The notes under the pieces: model-generated | The model's input: only the letters and a program-made list of their open reading frames with translations | Database searches by the model: none | Told to the model about the DNA's origin: nothing | Assembly (NCBI GenBank): GCA_020747065.1 | Contig: JAGMVK010000010.1 | Location: 682,001-746,000, forward strand | Length of the DNA stretch: 64,000 bases | Direction: 5' to 3' | Origin: Cadophora sp. MPI-SDFR-AT-0126 | Taxonomy: Eukaryota > Ascomycota > Leotiomycetes > Helotiales > Ploettnerulaceae | Shown here: piece after piece, positions 38,496-50,524 of the stretch | Numbering within the stretch: position 1 is the first letter of the stretch | How the letters are laid out: each line of letters opens with the position of its first letter | Translations under genes and position numbers: made by a program

Positions 38496-39837
38496 GAAAT
38501 GAATGTGTAGATGGATATAAGTTAGTGAGGGGTCTTAGAGAGGTGGTGAGACATGCTTGCATGAGCTACATCCCAGTAGACTAGCTTCACTTGACCTGTC
38601 ATCAAAAGAAAGCATTGGCAGCATCGGGCATCGGAATTGGAAGCGATCAAGAACCTTGGGATGGAACTGGGTGACATGACAGCATTTGGCGTGGCGTTGG
38701 GGCGAAGGCATTTTTTCTGTCCCTTCCTCAGATTTGGTAGAGGTATGAATGTTATCTTGCGGCCACAAATGAAACCGATTGAATTGAGATACACCACAGA
38801 TTATGCTTTCTTCTGGTTTCAATTGAAGACTCTCAGAGTGTCTCTTTTCATCAGAGAGCATTTTCATGGAGGTAAAGGTAAGGGTTCGTGCGTTGGGTGT
38901 GATTGGTGAGACAGGTTTATCTCGATGAGATTTGTGTTACGAGACAAGAGTAATGTGAGTGAGACATCTCAGCCTTGTACTGCATCCAACCATCCGGTAA
39001 TCGTACAGACAATATCCTTCGTGCTCTAGCAGCTGTACAAGTCGCCTGAACTTCAACTAATTCTAGCAATCTCATTGCCATGATACCATTCCATGGGTTC
39101 AAGTCAATTTAATGTCTTCCTGCTGGAACCAATCCCGAAAAGTGAGTACTGTAAAACTTTCTCCGCATAATTTCTTTGCATGAGCTTATCTCAATGTCTC
39201 AACTGTTCTCCGTTGCCGATGTAACAACAGCCTTCCATTGAGGGACCTAGTGATTCGTTGGCAGTTGGCACTGGGACAGTTTGTTGATCAGGGGTACTCG
39301 GGCAGAGCCAGCACAATTGTCTGCCTGCTACTTGTAAAGATCATAGGGCAAAAACCTCAACAAGAATTCCCCTCTTGCACGACCAAGTAAACATCTCCAC
39401 GCGACAAGCTGCCAGCACACCCAGCGAACAGCACATCACGGCTTCACCCTCGAAGGGTTTCTTGGCTGTGATTATAACAATTGACCTGCCTTACTCGAGG
39501 TCACTCACTACTTCGTTGCGTTTCGTTTCGCTTCTGTTTCAATATCAATACAAGCAAGCACAAAGAAAAACACAAAGAAAGCACAACCGCAACCATTCAG
39601 TTCTGCTCCTTATCTACATCCTCGCACAGACTCCCGAAATCCCCATCCAGTTCATGGGTCCCCATCTGCATCCACATCTCATCATACACATCCACACCCA
39701 CATGCCACTTCCCTCTCACAACTTCCTCTGATCAAGCAATTTCCTTGCGACCCCTGTGCACCCACCGGCATCTGGCCTGGCCCCCTTTCGTAGGTTCCCG
39801 TCTTCCCTCTCCAAGCGACTGATTGGCTTTCCGCCCC

Positions 39838-39857
39838 GGTACAGTACCGTACGGTAG
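39838..39857. repeat. Overlapping GTAC palindromes
   Basis: GGTACAGTACC is a perfect palindrome around one central base and it overlaps the perfect 8-base palindrome CCGTACGG. It lies about 700 bases before the TBC start; could be a binding site or chance. Confidence 0.5.
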
Positions 39858-39992
39858 CGGCAGTAACGTCCTAGCTCGAGGCCCCACGCAAATCAACAAG
39901 GCCAAGGCCCTTGCTTGCCCTTGCACGGGTTCGTTCAAGCCACCAGCAAAGGCCTCGAATCAACTTGCTTCTCAAAGAAGACTGGCCGGCAG

Positions 39993-40037
39993 AGGACAGG
40001 ACAGCACAGGACAGGACAGGACAGGCACAGACAGACG
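39993..40037. repeat. GGACA pentamer repeat
   Basis: Imperfect tandem array of GGACA/CACAGG units in the upstream region of the TBC gene. Confidence 0.8.
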
Positions 40038-40240
40038 AACAGGGAAGGTAGGCAAGACTTTCACGGCAGACAAGCACACAGACCCGACACGAGGGCAGGG
40101 CAGGCTGAGGGCAGAGGCAGATCGGAAAATTCTCCTAGGTCGTCTGGCTGGCTCGAGGAAAGGAAACTCTCAGATCTCTCACTACTACTACTGTACTTAC
40201 TCGGGCAGAGCAGAAATTTGCGCCTGCACTTCTGTTCCTC

Positions 40241-40269
40241 TTTCCTTCCCTCCTTCCTTCCTTCCTTCC
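40241..40269. repeat. CTTC polypyrimidine tract
   Basis: Run of TTCC/CTTC units about 290 bases before the TBC start. CT-rich tracts are common just upstream of transcription starts in filamentous fungi, so it may belong to the core promoter. Confidence 0.8.
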
Positions 40270-40553
40270 ACACACTCTTTTTCGCCTCTCACACACGCTC
40301 CTTTTCTAGCCAGAACAGAAGTCGCGGGATTGTCATCCTGTGAACTCGACCTCTTTTGTTTCTCGTCGCTCCTTTCACACGGCAGATCGACGACGGGCCC
40401 CAACCCGTTTGCTCTCGAGCCAAACCAAACCAACCCAACCCAAATTCAACACACGAACTTGCAGGGCAAGACGCGACCCCCAGAGGATAGCGTACCACGT
40501 TCGCGCAGCTCTGCACTACACCACCATATATCGATTTGCGTGGTCGCAGAAGC

Positions 40554-40601
40554 ATGAAGGATGGCTCCGTCTTCTCCCTCATCGCCTCCGACAGCCAGTA
40601 G
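40554..40601 (+). promoter_or_regulatory. Upstream ORF overlapping the TBC start codon
   Basis: An ATG at 40554 opens a 15-codon frame ending with TAG at 40599-40601. It starts seven bases before the TBC gene ATG (40561), in a different frame, and ends inside the TBC coding region. Initiation there would block translation of the main frame, so leaky scanning would be needed. The uORF ATG has GC at -3/-2 while the main ATG has AGG before it (A at -3), the better context. Confidence 0.6.
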
Positions 40602-43062
40602 TAGTCCACGACCCAGTTTGCGCACCAAGACCAGCACCACCCTCACAACACCACAATCGCCCGCTCGTTCTGACGATGGCATGATCACCCTGCGCTACGA
40701 AGAAACCGTGCCTGCGAAGGCCCCAATTGCCGTCGTCACTGCGCCGCCGCGCAAAGAGCCAACAGACGTCCATCCTGCCCTGCGACGACCGAAGACGAGC
40801 GCGGAGAACGCAAAGGACGAGGGTAAGCGGGATAGCGGGCTTGCGCCGACAACGAGCTCGAGAGCTGGAAGGGAGGGCAGTGTGAATACTACGGATGCGA
40901 TTGAGGAAGAGGTGTCGCTGGGTGTTGAGGTAGACTTTGACAAGAGTTCAAAGGTGGTCAGCCCGCTGCAATCGCCATCTCAAGCACCCAATTCGAAGGT
41001 TATCGCAAAAAGTCCAAGCATGGGCTCTGGAAGTTTGCGTTGGAAGCCAGGAAGTAGAAAGAGTAGTAATGGTAGGCCATCTGGCCCGGCTGAGAAGACA
41101 GAGGAGGACAAGGAATTTGCGCCGATCACTACGAATATTCCAACGGAAGAGTTCATTGATGAGGATTTATTAAGGACTTTGTCATTTTCAAAGCGAGGAA
41201 GCGTAATGTTAGGTGGAAAGAAGGCCGTCAATGGTCAGGCAAGGGCTACTGGTGGACGCAGGTATGCTGGTGGCTTTGTTCGTTTTCGAAATATCCTACT
41301 AACTCATGTTCAGACAGCCTAGCATGTCTATGCTTGCTTCACCTAAAGTTAAGATATTATCTGATGATCTTGAGAAAGAGTCTCAGAAGGTCAGGTCAAT
41401 GTATGAACAAGGAGCAAATTTAGATTGGGAGGCTGGTGCTTATTCTGGCATCGCTGAACGGTTAGAATTTAACCAGTCTAGACCAGATTCTGGATCATCT
41501 CAGTGAGTTCTTCGAAAAGCTATTCAAAGACCAGGGTGCTAATAAATACAGGACAAATGAACTTCTCAACCCCAATGCCAACAGCGCATTGCCTAGGCCG
41601 CGCAGCGCTATGTCAACAAGACTGCAACACGAATTGGCTGGGGGCATTGAAGATTGGGAGGATGTTGACGGCAATGATGTTGATCGATACGGCTTCATTG
41701 ATATGCGCCGGAAGAGTTCAAGACCCGGAACACCAGAGCCGAGACCCCCTCAGCGAGTTTCTACTGTTCTTCAACTTGCATCGGAGGCCCCAAGAAGAAA
41801 GCGAGCCTTTGGACGTTCCGCGTCAACCGCTACATCAAAAGCCACGTTCAAGCGAGCTCCCAGTCGGAAGATTTCTGCTAGATCTCTCAAGACCGTTTCA
41901 TCCAGTGCTTCTCAGAGAAGTGCAAGCAGGATTCGTTCCGCGACCAATCGTCTTCCTGGTAACAAGGATAGGAGATGGATGGATGAAGCGGGCGATATGC
42001 TCACTCTCCCACCTGGTCTAGCCGACATTGCCGAAGATGAAGAAGGAGGGAAAGCTGCTGAAATGTTGAAGAAGAAGGAATGGGAGCGAGCCGAGAAATG
42101 GAGAAAGATGGCCAAGCTTGTCAAGACGGGCAAGGATGGTGAAGGCATGGCTTTCGAATTTGACACTACCAGCCCGAAGCTCATTGAGCGAACCTGGAAG
42201 GGCATACCCGATAGATGGCGTGCTTCGGCCTGGCACTCGTTCCTAAGCGCATCTGCGAAGAAGAGAAAGGATAGTGCAACTGATGAGCACATCATCGCTG
42301 CTTTCTATGCACTCCTGAATCAGAGTTCTGCAGACGATCTTCAAATCGATCTGGATGTCCCAAGAACGATCAACAGCCATATCATGTTCCGCAGACGGTA
42401 TCGAGGAGGACAACGATTACTCTTCAGAGTTCTTCACTGCTTGTCTCTGTACTTCCCAGAGACGGGCTATGTTCAAGGCATGGCATCATTGGCTGCGACA
42501 CTTCTTTGCTACTATGATGAGGAGATGGCTTTTGTCATGTTGGTTCGGATGTGGAAATTAAGAGGTCTTGATAAGTTATACGAATCAGGCTTCCCGGGTT
42601 TGATGGCTGCTCTGGATGAGTTTCAGAAACAGTGGCTGTCTGGCGGCCCAGTGTCAGAGAAGCTCGTAAGTATCTCCCCGTCTACTGCCTTAGTCCGCAT
42701 CTAACAGATTTCAGAATGAAATGAACATCGAGCCCACTGCCTACGGCACTCGCTGGTACCTTACCCTCTTCAACTACTCCATCCCTTTCGCAGCCCAACT
42801 CCGCGTCTGGGACGTCTTCATGCTCCTCGGCGATCCAGACACCACCGTCAAATCAACCTCTGAGCGTCCTTTCGCTGGCGGTCTGGACATCCTCCATGCC
42901 ACGAGCGCTGCACTCATCGATGGGACCCGCGAGATTCTTCTCGACAGCGACTTCGAGAACGCGATGAAAGTCCTCACCAGCTGGATTCCAGTCAAGGATG
43001 AGGAGTTGATGATGAAAGTCACCCGCGCAGAGTGGAAATTGCATCGTGTGAAGAAGCGTTGA
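40561..43062 (+). CDS. TBC domain Rab GTPase-activating protein
   Basis: Exons 40561-41261, 41314-41502, 41552-42665 and 42715-43062; 783 residues. The C-terminal TBC domain (about 512-775) begins with WKGIPDRWRASAW and holds the dual-finger catalytic residues: Arg568 in IDLDVPRT (IxxDxxR motif) and Gln605 in GYVQGMAS (YxQGM motif). FFAT or other localisation motifs were not recognised. The first ~500 residues are Ser/Pro/Arg-rich and probably disordered, with repeated SSRxGTPEP-type stretches suggestive of phosphorylation. TBC proteins accelerate GTP hydrolysis on Rabs in vesicle traffic; the Rab target cannot be told from sequence. The overlapping uORF suggests translational control. All four exon junctions preserve frame. 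Confidence 0.92.
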
Positions 43063-44568
43063 TCTCTCGCATATCCTCGAATCGAACCACGACACCGAAA
43101 CCTCGACGTACGAAAAGTCGCCCCTTGCTATCTCGTTTTTGTGTCTACTGATCTGCCTTGCTGGCTTTTACTTTGTGTTTTGCCTTGCTTTTGTTTTTAC
43201 GGACCCGGTCTGCTTTTCCGCACTATACCATCATGCGCTTGGGAACGGTGTTACGGCGTTCTATTTTCGAGCACACATGCTAGGAGAAGAGAATCATTGA
43301 AGGGATTCGGCTTGATGCGGCGAGAAAGGGAGAGTCGAGGTGTTCTCCTTTGTTTGTATGTACACGCCGCTGGCGTCCTGAAGCGGGAACGCTTCGAGTG
43401 GGATGTATCACTCACTCGGTCGTCGCGTGACGCAAATCAATCACCATCGCGACTTTCAGACGAGACGCCTGTGGATTGAGAATACAGACGATGGAGATGG
43501 GACGAGATGAAGTCTCTTTGAGGTTGAGAGGAGAAAGCGACAAATGTTACTTAGATGTATATACAACGAGGAAGCAAGCCATCAATCACGATACGCAATT
43601 GGTTGAATGCCGAGAAAGGGGATGCGAGGCGTCCTACAATAATCATTTAGTCCAAGCACAGGGTAGGACACGAATGGAAAGGCAATGGTACATATACATT
43701 GGCCAACGGAATGGACTGGAAGTATACACAAAATCTTTAGAGTAATTTGTAATTTTAATAAATAAATGACTGGTTCCTGATATACTCTCTTGTGCCGTTC
43801 TGCCTCGTGTGATTCTTGGATTCTTGAGAAAACGAGGCTGTTATCATTTCTTGTGTAGATCCTTGGGCTAGATGAAGTTTTCAGAGGGACGAGGGATGGA
43901 TGCATGTAATGTCAGTACTCCCAGCACTTGGAGCGCGTGCTTTTAGATATGTGAAAAGAAATATATCGGCTTTCGAAATCTTCTTCGACGATAGCGCTTA
44001 ATCTAAGGATGTATTGAGAAGTGCACTTGAAAGTACCAAGGGTACCCGAAATATGACGCGCGGGTCGTAAGCCTTCTTGATTATTACTTTGTTCGCTTCT
44101 AGAAATAGAATGTAACCGGTGAGGGCTAGGAGTCGGAGATAGTTACTGTTGTGGCAATAGGAATCTTTCGATGTCTTATTTTTCGGAATGAATGGGAAGC
44201 TGGGGGGTTTTGAGAGGTTGACAGAGTATGTAAGAAAATGTCGTTCTGGTGAGAGGTATATGTCAATGTTGTTGTTATGTCCGGTTAAGCGAGGCGAGAA
44301 AGGGGGGGAAAGGGTGGAAGGGAAGAGAAGTGCAGAAGCGTGGCTATCTGTACGAGGAGCGAAGACAGAAGACTATAGATCAAACATTATGGTGATCAGT
44401 TTGGCTCTGTAATAAATGGGGCTGAGCAAAAGATATATAGATAGTAATAATATGTACATTGCAGATGGGAGGCAGCGTCTATCCAATTACAAAGAACTTC
44501 AACCATCATAAATCATAACTCGTAAATCATTTCCCATACTTCAACCCCATCCCATCATCAACATCTAC
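43063..44568. other. Convergent intergenic region
   Basis: 1.5 kb between the 3' ends of the TBC gene and the MFS transporter gene. Some short open frames exist but none has recognisable content. G-rich sequence near 44180-44350 only. Confidence 0.5.
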
Positions 44569-46461
44569 TTACCCAGCACAATACGTGCTCCTCGCCCTTA
44601 TCCTCTCCCCATACCTCCAAAACAGTATCGGCGCCGGAATCCCCACCCCAAGCGCCACAAAAGCCAACACCGCATTCCCCCACCCCACACCCAGACCCCC
44701 ATACAGTTTGCCCGCAAACAGCGGAAACCCAAACCCAGCGATAGTCCTCACAAATGCCGCGGCACCAGTCGCACTAGCCGCATACGTCGTATACGCATCC
44801 ACAACGTACGCCTGAGCACACTGGAAGGAGATGATGCAGCCGCAAGCGAAGATCGCTGCGCCGATGTTGGGCACGATGAAGTGGATTGTGGAGCGCGCTG
44901 TGAAGCCGTAGATCAACAGGCCGAGAGGGACGAGGAGACCGCCCGGGAGCATGAGGGGGATGCGGAATTCGGGGCGCCCGGGGGAGTTGTAGTGGCGTTT
45001 GAGGCGGATGTAGACCTGTGGCGTGTGAGTTTACTTCGACGTGTTGATGGTGGGAGTAGTGGAGAGCTTACTTTGTCGATGAGGGGAGCGCAGATTTGCA
45101 GTCCGATTACGAAGCCGACGCCTAGGGATAGGTAGTTTAGACTGGCGTCGCCAATGGACATGTTGTATGTTTCTTCGAAGACCATGGGGAATGTGGAGAG
45201 GCTGTTCGATCGTCAGTACATTGCCATGTTAAGACGGAAGAATGGAGACTTACACGAGGTATTTCAACCCATATATGTACGCTCTATAAAAAGCCATGAC
45301 CTGAATAGTCGGCTGCGTAGCCAGCATCACAAACGGTCTCACCAGGTTCTTCCTCAGGATATGTCCGAAGGTATGATCCGGATTCTGCCATTTCGTATGC
45401 AAGGCAGTGTTTCCAGTCTCCTGGATGAGCTTCTTTGCTTTCACGGCGAGGATCTTGGGTTTGTAAGTTTCGTGGAGAAAGAGCGTGGCGAGTACCTGGA
45501 CGAAGAGATCGAGGATTGATGTCCCCCAGAATACCCACCGCCAGGTGGTGTTTTGGGTGATGAGACCGCCGGCAATGGGACCTAGGGAGGGGCCGAGGAA
45601 GGGTGCGAGGCTATAGATTGCGATGGCTTTGCCACGCTCTTCTGCACGCCAGCAGTCGGATACTACTCCTCCTCCAATCTTTCTGCCAGTCAGTTGGGCA
45701 TTCAAAGGAAGACGAGAGAGGATGGGAGAAGAGGAGGGACGAAGTTACTCACAGCTTGGGGAGCACTGGCACCAAGACCGCTCAGGAACCTGAACGCCAT
45801 CATCTGCTCCTTTGATCGAGCAAATCCACAAACAGTATTGAAGAGTAGGAAGACAAGGTTGGCACTTTGAAGCACGACTACTCGACCGAATGTTTCCGAA
45901 AGAGGACCAATCAGGAAAGGACCGATAGCGTAGGCGAGGAGGAATATGGTCATGACGAGAGCCTTTTCGGCATCCTTGCTAATGTTGAAGTCTTCGGCGA
46001 TGGTGTCGAGGGAAGGTGCTATCATGGTTGATGCGAGGGGCGAGATGAACGTGAAGCATGCGACGAGGAGGGTCGCTGTCCATCGTTTCCGATTTGGCCA
46101 ATTTATGGGGTTGGTGGGATCGTCTTCCGAGGACCATGTTACCTTGACTTATTAGCTGAACAGTTCTGTGAAGAAGAAGAGTGATGTGACTTACCAGATT
46201 AGGATCGACAGTCTCGTCGGATTCTGGCTTGATATCCGGCCCATCGTTCTCATTGACATCAGTAAGTCTTTCAAGCTCTTGCCGTTCGAGATCATCATCC
46301 GATCTTTGTTCCCTAACAGTGCCTCTGTATGAGCCTGCTAAAGACCAAGTGCGGCCAAAGTTACTTGGAAAGCGTTGGAATGGAAGTTGTGGAATCTCGA
46401 AATTGCGAAATGAAGGAAGTCGTCTAATGCCATGTGATGAAGAAGAAGAGCGCTCTAACAT
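44569..46461 (-). CDS. MFS transporter, DHA1 (drug:H+ antiporter) type
   Basis: Five exons: 46195-46461, 45753-46142, 45254-45678, 45072-45201 and 44569-45015; 552 residues. Twelve-helix plasma membrane transporter of the fungal DHA1 branch (similar to polyamine/multidrug TPO and Flr1-type proteins). The polar N-terminus (about 115 residues) ends with DDPTNPINWPNRKRW, the usual lead-in to helix 1. Motifs: GPLSETFGRVVV (motif A, between helices 2 and 3), RFLSGLGASAPQAIGGGVVSD (helix 4) and LAPFLGPSLGPIAGG (motif C, antiporter signature of helix 5). The substrate is unknown; efflux of toxins or metabolites is the family expectation. Splice phases sum exactly; the exon 3 acceptor (AAAG) lacks a pyrimidine tract but is the only one keeping frame. 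Confidence 0.92.
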
Positions 46462-47537
46462 TTTGAGCGAGTGTGTGGGCTAGTAAACGAAAGACTATAA
46501 CGAAAGTAGTGTTTTGATGAATTGGAAAGGTGAAACGTGTCTTAATGTCCCGATCTGAAATAATATATTGTTGATATGTGCTGTTGAGGTTGTGAGAGGT
46601 TATCGCCATTATCGCACTGCCATTCCCAAAACCTATACATAGAACTGACAAGACCGCTACGTGAAGCCACACTGTCATAGACATTGAGGCTATCAAGCAA
46701 CTACAAGAGAACTCTTGAGTATCTAGCGCTGAACTGTAGCAAGGCGAAGTCACTGAGCACCTAGCTTGATGAGGGCCTCCTGGTCTGAACTTCAAGATCT
46801 TCATAGGCACACGAGAGCTTACCGGAACTGGGTGAAGTTCAGATGACAGCCGGTACGAGGGTCCTGTCTCCAGTGTGACTGAGGTAGAGTGACGTGTACA
46901 CATCCCAGTACTCCATGTTTTCAGGACACTTACCATGTGCTGCCCAATCCAGCAAATCCCCAAGACCTGAGGCGGAGCAAGACCTAGAGCCTTGTCGCTT
47001 CCAGAAGGAACCGAGAAGATGTGGGGCTTGTCCCAATAGAATGTTGATTGTGCTCAAATGGCCCAATGATATTCTTGTTCTGTTTGTTTGCCAACAGCTA
47101 AGCGACTGGGCAGATAGGGGCACTAAAGTAGTTGAAGTGCCGAGCGGCCATCCAAGACTGCCGAGCCGCTGTTGTCGATCAATCACGCCATCTGCGAATC
47201 AAACCATCTGATAATAACAACTACCGCGTAATGGCCGTGGCTGGATTGTCTTGATACTCTTATTTGGCTTTGCACAAGAGGGTTGAGAGGTACTTCTTCA
47301 AAGTAGCGATTCTTTGTGCCTTCAATTCTGCCTTGGATTTCGTAGACAGCCTCTTCTTATCCCGTTGCGAAGATGTCATTCTAAGCCACAAAATCATAAG
47401 CCACGGCAATATCGTTCTCTGGTTTGTTGACTAGTGACATCGTTTTGTGTGCCAATCAGCTGAACATGGTTTCTGAGAAAATCTGAAACCCGTATCTGCA
47501 GTGAGGTCGAGGCGCAAGTCTTCGATTTCCAAAGATG

Positions 47538-47549
47538 TTTTTTTTTTTT
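47538..47549. repeat. Poly-T run
   Basis: Twelve consecutive T residues, 376 bases before the glycerate kinase start. Poly(dA:dT) tracts often keep promoters nucleosome-free in fungi. Confidence 0.8.
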
Positions 47550-47803
47550 GGATCGCTATTGGCATTGGTAGTCGCAGAAACGGATAGTGATGTATCGTGC
47601 CAGCAGCACTCGTTGCTAATTTCAGGCCCCTATTTTGGTAATGGCCTCCGGAATATGGCATCCGCGTATCTTTTGACAGCGAGGTTTACTCTAAGTCAAA
47701 GTAGTTAGCTCTTGCAAGTGACAGGCAGATAGGGCTGAGAATGAGTTAATGCTCTCATTTGGGCAATTGCTCATGTGTTCCAATGCCACTTCCGTCACTT
47801 GTC

Positions 47804-47810
47804 TATATAG
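47804..47810 (+). promoter_or_regulatory. TATA-like element of the glycerate kinase gene
   Basis: TATATAG lies 115-121 bases before the ATG at 47925, a plausible TATA position for this gene. Sequence evidence only. Confidence 0.5.
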
Positions 47811-47924
47811 TACGAGCCACATCCGCTCCGAAAATTCAGTATCAATCATTTCAAACACTCGCTCAAGAACATTCGCTTGAAAAATAACACACTCACTACA
47901 CTTTCTCAATCTCCTGCCATCGAC

Positions 47925-49199
47925 ATGATTTCCAGCATCCCCAAATCCAGCGGCAAGCCCATGAAGATCCTAGTATCGCCCTCAGGCTTCAAGGAAAGTC
48001 TCGAAGCAGATGTTGCAGCAGACTGCATCGAAGAAGGTATCCTCAGGGTCATTCCTAATGCCATAGTTCGCAAAGCACCTCTGGTCGATGGAGGTGAAGG
48101 TTTTACTCGCGCTCTCGTCCAGGCCACCAAGGGACAACTCAAATTCCTCGAAGTCGTCGGTCCAGTTCAAAGTCCCATCCAATCGTTCTATGGATTCCTC
48201 GGAGGCGGGTCAAAGACAGCTGTGATAGAAATGGCCGCTGCAGCTGGACTACGTCTGGTCCCACGCGATGCTCGGGATCCCGGGTCTACCACTACTTATG
48301 GCGTCGGACAGCTGATCCTCGCAGCTTTGGACGATGGCGCAGAACATATAATTCTTGGTTGTGGTGACTCAGGTACCTGCGACGGAGGAGCTGGAATGGT
48401 GCAAGCTCTTGGTGGTCGCCTTCTTGATATTCATGGAGCCGAGCTTCCCAGATCCGGAGGTGGAAATAATCTTTTCAAGCTACACGACATCGACCTCACA
48501 GGTCTTGACCCACGACTCCGAAATGTCAATATCGAGGTTGCATGCAACTGGCATAATGTGCTCTGCGGACCAAAGGGTGTTGCTCGAGTATTCGGTCCTC
48601 AGAAGGGCGCAACCCCAGACCAAGTGGAAACACTTGCAGCCGGTCTGGAGACATATGCGAGGATTGTCGAGCGGATCCTCGGCTATGATATCTCAACGGC
48701 ACCAGGAAGTGGTGCTTCGGGTGGTTTGGGAGCTGGCCTCATGGTTGTGGGTGCGACTCTGCATCCCAGGTTCGACGTGATCATGAAGTACTTTTGCATT
48801 GATGACTTGATGGACGATTGCGACCTCGTCATCACAGCAGAGGGTGGCATAGACTACCAGACACCGCGAGGGAAGATACCAGCGGAGGTAGCCAGGAGAG
48901 CAAAACAGAAAAAGCTTCCTGTCATCGCATTAGCAGGGACTGTTGGTGTCGATGCTGATGTAAACTATCTAGTAGGCATCGATGCTTTCGCTAGCATCAT
49001 GCAGTGCCCAACGTCGCTTGAGAATGCAATCGATCAGGCAGAGAGATTGCTGAAAGATGGCGCTGAGAGCGCAATGAGGATGGTAGTTGTTGGGCGAGGG
49101 TTGAATGAGGAAAATAGAATGGCGGATATGGCAGCCTTTTCAGCGAAGTTGTTCGGAGAGAAGCTTGTGAAACCACTCCTGCGAGTCAACACAACTTGA
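47925..49199 (+). CDS. Glycerate kinase, type 1 (GK1/GlxK family)
   Basis: Single exon, 424 residues. Phosphorylates D-glycerate with ATP (to 2- or 3-phosphoglycerate, depending on the enzyme), linking glycerate from serine, glyoxylate or sugar-acid breakdown to glycolysis. Family blocks: ILVSPSGFKESLEADVAADC near the N-terminus, APLVDGGEGF, GCGDSGTCDGGAGMVQALGG (the conserved SGTxDGGxGxxxALG region), PGSGASGGLGAGLM and DLVITAEGGIDYQT. This is the bacterial-type family rather than the plant/animal GLYK folds. The lack of introns, in a window where most genes of this size have several, agrees with an origin by transfer, though it does not prove it. The ATG at 47925 is used; an extension through a TTG at 47877 is not credible. 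Confidence 0.93.
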   Translation: MISSIPKSSGKPMKILVSPSGFKESLEADVAADCIEEGILRVIPNAIVRKAPLVDGGEGFTRALVQATKGQLKFLEVVGPVQSPIQSFYGFLGGGSKTAVIEMAAAAGLRLVPRDARDPGSTTTYGVGQLILAALDDGAEHIILGCGDSGTCDGGAGMVQALGGRLLDIHGAELPRSGGGNNLFKLHDIDLTGLDPRLRNVNIEVACNWHNVLCGPKGVARVFGPQKGATPDQVETLAAGLETYARIVERILGYDISTAPGSGASGGLGAGLMVVGATLHPRFDVIMKYFCIDDLMDDCDLVITAEGGIDYQTPRGKIPAEVARRAKQKKLPVIALAGTVGVDADVNYLVGIDAFASIMQCPTSLENAIDQAERLLKDGAESAMRMVVVGRGLNEENRMADMAAFSAKLFGEKLVKPLLRVNTT

Positions 49200-50524
49200 A
49201 TGGGCATGAGAAACGAAGAGGTCCGTCTGTCGCACAGTTTCCTTACAGCGTTTGGTTTAGTCAAGTCGTTCTGGGCCGTGGTGAGAATGCAAGTGGTATT
49301 GTTTTGCTTTGATGATTGGCGTTATGTAGCTTGCGTGTGGTAGAAACATACCCTCTCATCAAATTTTATAACATATATCGAATTTGCCCCAATGACTGCG
49401 AACCATAGAACGTCCAAGAAACAGTACGTCGTAGAAGATTCTGTGGCTCACTCCATTTCATGTTACGCTACAAGACTACTAGTAATTGAGATGACTACCA
49501 TAATTGGTAGTATTTTGCAATGATCTGGTATGGGCACGTACTGCAGGGATAGCTGCGTTGAGATCATTCATCCCTTGTGCGTAAGTACCGCGCCCAGATA
49601 GTGGCATAGGTGTTATTTGTGCATAGCCAGTACCTCCGTGACGATACCTCCAGGACGATGTAGCCATGGAAACGGTTTGTCGGATGGCTAATGGAGGCAT
49701 GAGGTACCGCAAACATCGCAAGCAAGATCACACTGAGATCTCACTGCATCAACAATAATTCGGATGCGAAAATCCATCAAATCCATTGAGTATTGATCTG
49801 GATTTTTGGTTCTTGGATTCAAAGTACTCCTCAGCCGCGTTGTCGAGAAGGCCAGCAGACCAAGCTTGGCTTGAGCAATGCGCGCGGTGTTATTCCTCTC
49901 GGAACAAGCGAGCCCCGTTTCTCTCGTCCACCCAAGAACTATTGATATTAATAGCTTCTTCTCTGCTCGGTGGGGGCATCCTTTCCTGGCCCTACTTCCC
50001 AGTCCATGTTTCGTCCTGTGCAATGTGAGCATGATGCTGAGCGGAGAGCGGGCATGCTAAGTGGACATACTGTACCATGCGGGAAAGGAGAAATTGATTA
50101 GTAGCAATGCCTTGTCAAAAAAGCCAATCTCCAGTGTCTCAAATCTAGTTGCTACTGTATTTACATGGGGTACGGGAACTTGTGCCACAGTGGGAACCAG
50201 CCACTTGGGATGGCCTATCAAACGAGGGAATAAACGACGAAAAGCGGGCACCCGTGCTGCAGGGGCCGCGAGTATCATGGGCTGTCGAGACTTCAACGGG
50301 AAGTCAGTTCACGAAATGCGTTTAGGGAGGCCTCTTATTCGATGCCTTTTCATTGAAGTTATCCATTTGTGACCGTCATATCGTAATCACAATGACCGAT
50401 TGTTAAGTCCGCGTCAGGATTTACTACATAAGAGAAGCAAATCCCAAGCATCCGAGTATCTCTTTCCTTCCATCATTTCTTATTCTTATTGTCGCTCGCT
50501 ACCTTTGCATTCCCTTCTTTCACA
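49200..50524. other. Intergenic, upstream of the carboxylesterase
   Basis: 1.3 kb with the glycerate kinase 3' flank and the carboxylesterase promoter. I see no coding frame or repeat of note. Confidence 0.5.

Larger units (their letters stand above)
38496..40553. other. Long region upstream of the TBC gene
   Basis: About 2 kb. The last ~1.2 kb is low in complexity: a GTAC palindrome cluster at 39838-39857, GGACA repeats at 39993-40037 and a CTTC pyrimidine tract at 40241-40269, probably promoter and 5' leader of the TBC gene. A 244-codon open frame (39823-40557) lies across these repeats and is not believed to be a gene. Confidence 0.55.
46462..47924. other. Divergent intergenic region
   Basis: 1.46 kb between the MFS transporter and glycerate kinase, containing both promoters. 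A 12-base T run lies at 47538-47549 and a TATA-like element at 47804-47810. No coding frame supported. Confidence 0.5.

Noticed and set aside
39823..40557. 244-codon open frame on the plus strand just before the TBC gene
   Set aside because: It crosses GGACA and CTTC simple repeats, has low-complexity translation with no domain, and lies where a leader is expected.
46424..46963. 179-codon minus-strand open frame upstream of the MFS gene
   Set aside because: Overlaps the MFS start in another frame, has no domain and no coding-like composition.
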